From NCBI GenBank assembly GCA_021785095.1, contig JAJYGM010000581.1, forward strand, positions 1 through 8,711: DNA of 8,711 nucleotides, given 5' to 3'. The translations under genes and the position numbers were made by a program. Source of the stretch: Actinomycetes bacterium (GTDB taxonomy: Bacteria > Actinomycetota > Acidimicrobiia > Acidimicrobiales > Bog-793). The first letter of the stretch is position 1. Each line of letters starts with the position of its first letter. This document shows positions 6,331 to 8,711 of the stretch, piece by piece. Below the pieces are notes generated by a model. That model had not been told where the DNA came from, searched no databases, and worked only from the letters and a program-made list of their open reading frames with translations.

Positions 6331-7646
6331 CCGGGCGGGACGGGTCGCAGCAGATCCGCGCCGACGCGCCCGCGCCGACGCGCCCGCCCTCCGTCGACGT
6401 TCTCGCGCGCTCATTGGCGGGGACCGGCCTTCCCCACGCCGTGCTCGTGGACGCGGCGCGTGACGCGATCGCGACCGGCGACTTCTCCGCCGCCGGCCCG
6501 GGCGCGGAGCGATTCGCCACGACGCTCCTCCGCCCGGTCGTCAACGCGACGGGAGTGCTCCTCCACACGAACCTCGGCCGCGCTCCGGTCGCGCTCGCGC
6601 GCCGGGGAGATCCTGCTCGGTACGCGAACGTGGAGCTCGACCTCGAGACGGGGCGGAGGGGATCGAGGAGCGACCATGCCGCCCGGCTGCTCGCGCTCGC
6701 CGCCGGCGCCGAGGCCGCGCTGGTCGTGAACAACGGCGCGTCGGCCGTGCTGCTCGCGCTGAGCGCCCTCAGCGCGGGCACCCGCGTCCCCGTGAGCCGC
6801 GGCGAGCTGGTCGAGATCGGCGGCGGCTTCCGGATCCCCGACGTGCTCGCCGCGTCCGGCGCGACGCTCGCCGAGGTGGGCACGACGAACCGCACCCGGC
6901 TCTCCGACTACCGAAAGGTCGTCGACGACCCAGAGGGCCGGGTCGGTCTCGTCCTGAAGGTCCACCGCTCGAACTACCAGATGGTCGGGTTCACCGAGGA
7001 GGTCGCCATCCGCGAGCTCGCGACGCTCGGGCCGCCGGTCGTCTTCGACATCGGCTCGGGCCTCCTCGACGAGACGACCCCATGGCTCCGGGGCGGCCCG
7101 CCGGCGTGGCTCCGGGGCGAGCCTGCAGCGCGTCAGGCGCTCGAGCACGGCGCCTCGCTCGTGACCTTCTCCGGTGACAAGCTCCTCGGCGGGCCGCAGG
7201 CAGGCGTGATCGCAGGCCGCCGGGACCTGGTCCAGGCGTGCGCGCGCCATCCCCTCGCCCGAGCCCTGCGACCCGGGGGCCTCGTCCTCGAAGCCCTCCA
7301 GGACACCGCGCTCGCGTACCTCCGGCGCGACGCAGACGCGATCGCCTTCTGGCGGATGGCGCAGGTGGGCGTCGACGAGCTCGTCCGGCGGGCGGAGCGG
7401 CTCGGGGTGGGCGAGGTGGTCCGGTGCCGCTCGGTCCCGGGTGGTGGGGCCCTGCCGGGGCTCGAGATCGACTCCGCCGGGGTGGCCCTTCCCGGAGACC
7501 GCCTCGCCACGCTCCGGCGCGCACCGGTGCCCGTCCTCGCCCGCGTCCAGCGCGGCAGGACCGTTCTCGACCTTCGCACGGTCGACCCGGCTGACGACGC
7601 GCTGGTCGCGGGCGCCGCGACGGCGGCGCTCTCGATCGACTGCTGA
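6327..7646 (+). CDS. selA: L-seryl-tRNA(Sec) selenium transferase SelA
   Basis: A 439-residue PLP enzyme that converts Ser-tRNA(Sec) to Sec-tRNA(Sec) with selenophosphate; family members form a decameric ring. Visible motifs are VVNATGVLLHTNLGRAP near the N-terminus, ELDLETGRRGSR, a NNGASAVLLAL segment, RGELVEIGGGFRIPDV, then EVGTTNRT and HRSNYQMVGF. The PLP lysine is Lys285 in TFSGDKLLGGPQAG. Length is a little under the roughly 460 residues of E. coli SelA. The GTG at 6327 overlaps the selD stop in GTGA. No strong SD is visible, so it probably relies on coupling. The first 25 or so residues are Ala/Pro/Arg-rich and arise partly from a 14-bp tandem repeat. The protein ends in Cys followed by TGA, 30 nt before the stop of the converging parA-like gene. 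Confidence 0.97.
   Translation: MTGRDGSQQIRADAPAPTRPPSVDVLARSLAGTGLPHAVLVDAARDAIATGDFSAAGPGAERFATTLLRPVVNATGVLLHTNLGRAPVALARRGDPARYANVELDLETGRRGSRSDHAARLLALAAGAEAALVVNNGASAVLLALSALSAGTRVPVSRGELVEIGGGFRIPDVLAASGATLAEVGTTNRTRLSDYRKVVDDPEGRVGLVLKVHRSNYQMVGFTEEVAIRELATLGPPVVFDIGSGLLDETTPWLRGGPPAWLRGEPAARQALEHGASLVTFSGDKLLGGPQAGVIAGRRDLVQACARHPLARALRPGGLVLEALQDTALAYLRRDADAIAFWRMAQVGVDELVRRAERLGVGEVVRCRSVPGGGALPGLEIDSAGVALPGDRLATLRRAPVPVLARVQRGRTVLDLRTVDPADDALVAGAATAALSIDC
6359..6386 (+). repeat. 14-bp perfect tandem repeat, two copies, in selA 5' end
   Basis: The unit cgccgacgcgcccg is found at 6359-6372 and 6373-6386. It lies in the poorly conserved leader of SelA (ADAPAPTRPP). The unit length is not a multiple of three, so gain or loss of a copy would shift the selA frame. 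Confidence 0.85.
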
Positions 7647-7681
7647 CCTGCGGGCGGCGCCGACGAGTAGGGCCTGTCAGC
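7642..7681. terminator. possible weak bidirectional terminator spanning the two convergent stops
   Basis: GCTGAC at 7642-7647 and GTCAGC at 7676-7681 form a perfect 6-bp inverted repeat around a 28-nt GC-rich loop. The left arm contains the selA TGA and the right arm the complement of the parA-like TGA. No T-tract follows on either side, so classical intrinsic termination is doubtful. Confidence 0.25.
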
Positions 7682-8261
7682 GCGGCCTGTTCCGCAGCGC
7701 GCGTCTGAGCACCGCTGAATAGGCCTCGACACCCTCCCGGCTGAGCCGCGCCTCCGGACCGCTCGCGATCGCGACGCGCTCGGGGACGATCCCCCAGATC
7801 GGGACCTGCTCGGACTCCCACCACGCCACGGTCTGCGAGAGGTCGTTCGTGCCGAGCCGAGCGGCGCAGACCACGATCCCGCAGGGAACCTTCGACGGCA
7901 CGAGCTCGAGCGTCGCGACGACCCGGGAGTACTCGACGCCCCCGGCGCGGGTGGGGATGACGACCGCGTCCGCCCGTTCGACCGCCGCGCGGGTGATCCG
8001 CTCGTCGCCGGGCGGCGTGTCCACGACCGCGAGGCCCTGATGCCGTTCCATCGCCCGGGCGACCGTCCGCTCCGAGGGAGCCTCCTCCAGCTCCACCCCC
8101 TCGATCGGGCGGGCGTCGAGCCACTCGGCGGACGAGGCCTGCCGGTCGGCGTCGATGAGCAGCACCGGCTCCAGGCCGCGCTCGACGGCGGATGCGGCGA
8201 CATACACGGCGGTGGTGGTCTTCCCGACCCCGCCCTTCACGTTGCTCACGACGATGTTCAC
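7677..8261 (-). CDS. small orphan ParA/MinD-family ATPase
   Basis: A 194-residue deviant-Walker ATPase. The Walker A motif is K9GGVGKTT16 and holds both the signature lysine (Lys9) and the P-loop lysine (Lys14). LLIDADRQASS (34-44) is the A'-type Asp motif and VVDTPPG (79-85) the Walker B. The protein is shorter than chromosomal ParA/Soj and has no N-terminal DNA-binding extension. It fits the compact ParA-like group that positions plasmids, carboxysomes or other cargo on the nucleoid or membrane. No parB-like or cargo gene lies beside it in the window, so its partner is unknown. The GTG at 8261 was chosen because it directly precedes the conserved first strand (VNIVVSNVKGG). Upstream in-frame codons are antisense to the next gene and carry no family sequence. 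AGG lies a few bases upstream as a modest SD. Confidence 0.88.
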   Translation of the reverse strand: MNIVVSNVKGGVGKTTTAVYVAASAVERGLEPVLLIDADRQASSAEWLDARPIEGVELEEAPSERTVARAMERHQGLAVVDTPPGDERITRAAVERADAVVIPTRAGGVEYSRVVATLELVPSKVPCGIVVCAARLGTNDLSQTVAWWESEQVPIWGIVPERVAIASGPEARLSREGVEAYSAVLRRALRNRPR

Positions 8262-8381
8262 GGGCGCACCTGCGAGCTCTGGCCAGCCGGAGCATGCCGC
8301 ACCCGCTGGCCCGCTGTCCAGCCCGCGTCCTCGCGTTCCAGCCGTGCGAGCAGTCCTCCAGGCACGGGTAGCGTCTCTCGG
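8262..8381. promoter_or_regulatory. divergent intergenic region, parA-like / oxidoreductase
   Basis: A 120-nt region between two divergent starts. For the + gene, TAGCGT at 8369-8374 fits a TANNNT -10 box. The ATG at 8382 follows after 7 nt, the spacing expected when transcription begins at the start codon itself. There is no -35 match and no SD. For the - gene I see no clear -10. Confidence 0.4.
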
Positions 8382-8711
8382 ATGCGATTCAGCGTCTGGC
8401 CGTCGACCGCCCAGTCCTGGGAGGACTTCCACGACGTCGCAGCTCACGCCCAGCAGACCGGTTGGGGGGGCGTCTGGGCGGCCGACCACTTCATGCCCTC
8501 GACACCGTCCGTCGACCGGCGGCCGATGCTCGAGTGCTTCACCCTTCTCTCGGCGCTCGCAGTGAGCGTCCCCCGGCTCCGCATCGGCTCGCTCGTCGCG
8601 GGCAACACGTACCGGCACCCGGCCGTGCTCGCCAACATGGTGGCGACGCTCGACCGAGTGAGCGGCGGCCGCGCCGTCCTCGGCCTCGGGGCGGGTTGGC
8701 CGCAGAACGAG
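8382..8711 (+). CDS. LLM-class flavin-dependent (probably F420) oxidoreductase, N-terminal part
   Basis: The first 110 residues of a luciferase-like monooxygenase family TIM barrel; the gene continues beyond the window. It begins MRFSVWPSTAQSWEDF, followed by GWGGVWAADHFMP, a common strand-2 segment of actinomycete F420-dependent LLM proteins. LRIGSLVAGNTYRHPAVLAN and RVSGGRAVLGLGAGW are the conserved segments around strands 3 and 4. Members reduce or oxidise diverse substrates with F420H2 or FMN; the substrate cannot be read from this fragment. F420 is assumed from the family in this type of organism, not shown. The ATG at 8382 has no SD and may be leaderless. It is divergent from the parA-like gene, so it is probably not in the sel operon. 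Confidence 0.92.
   Translation, partial: MRFSVWPSTAQSWEDFHDVAAHAQQTGWGGVWAADHFMPSTPSVDRRPMLECFTLLSALAVSVPRLRIGSLVAGNTYRHPAVLANMVATLDRVSGGRAVLGLGAGWPQNE

Noticed and set aside
4945..6414. Open - strand frame opposite selB and selD
   Set aside because: No family resemblance; fully antisense to SelD, whose catalytic motifs are intact on the + strand.
7083..7119. Repeated tggctccggggcg, 24 nt apart, inside selA
   Set aside because: It encodes WLRGGPPAWLRGEP, which I believe matches the normal sequence of actinomycete SelA at this place, so it is not a recent insertion.
8262..8618. N-terminal extension of the parA-like protein
   Set aside because: The additional residues are antisense to the LLM oxidoreductase and carry no ParA sequence; the P-loop strand begins directly at the GTG at 8261.

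Overview
The window is very GC-rich and its coding frames use G or C at nearly every third position. An LLM-class (probably F420-dependent) oxidoreductase, a DUF3224-like protein, GTG starts, 4-nt stop/start overlaps and one apparent leaderless gene all point to an actinomycete (Actinomycetota). I cannot place it to class or genus. Nothing looks phage- or transposon-derived.

The core is a selenocysteine (Sec) gene cluster on the + strand, 2670-7646. The order is alaX-like tRNA-editing protein, selB (Sec-specific elongation factor), selD (selenophosphate synthetase) and selA (selenocysteine synthase). The genes overlap by 1, 4 and 4 nt, so they are almost certainly one translationally coupled operon. 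SelD makes selenophosphate. SelA uses it to convert Ser-tRNA(Sec) to Sec-tRNA(Sec). SelB brings that tRNA to UGA codons. I found neither tRNA(Sec) (selC) nor an obvious selenoprotein client here, so both must lie elsewhere. Two points stand out. A stand-alone alanyl-tRNA editing protein heads the Sec operon, and the SelB GTPase domain has THSA where TKxD (the G4 guanine-recognition motif) is expected.

Left flank (1-2446): a DUF3224-like gene needing two +1 frame corrections, an intact VOC/glyoxalase-like gene, and a converging secreted PQQ-type beta-propeller gene whose reading frame runs about 355 nt antisense into the VOC gene. Both oddities can be explained by single missing bases, so this flank may carry sequence errors or real decay. 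A 223-nt divergent intergenic region (2447-2669) separates the propeller gene from the sel operon and should hold both promoters. It contains a 14-bp tandem repeat at the propeller gene's start and a cluster of G-tracts.

Right flank (7677-8711): a small orphan ParA/MinD-type ATPase on the - strand converges on selA with only 30 nt between stops. It is followed by the start of a divergent LLM-class oxidoreductase that runs off the window.
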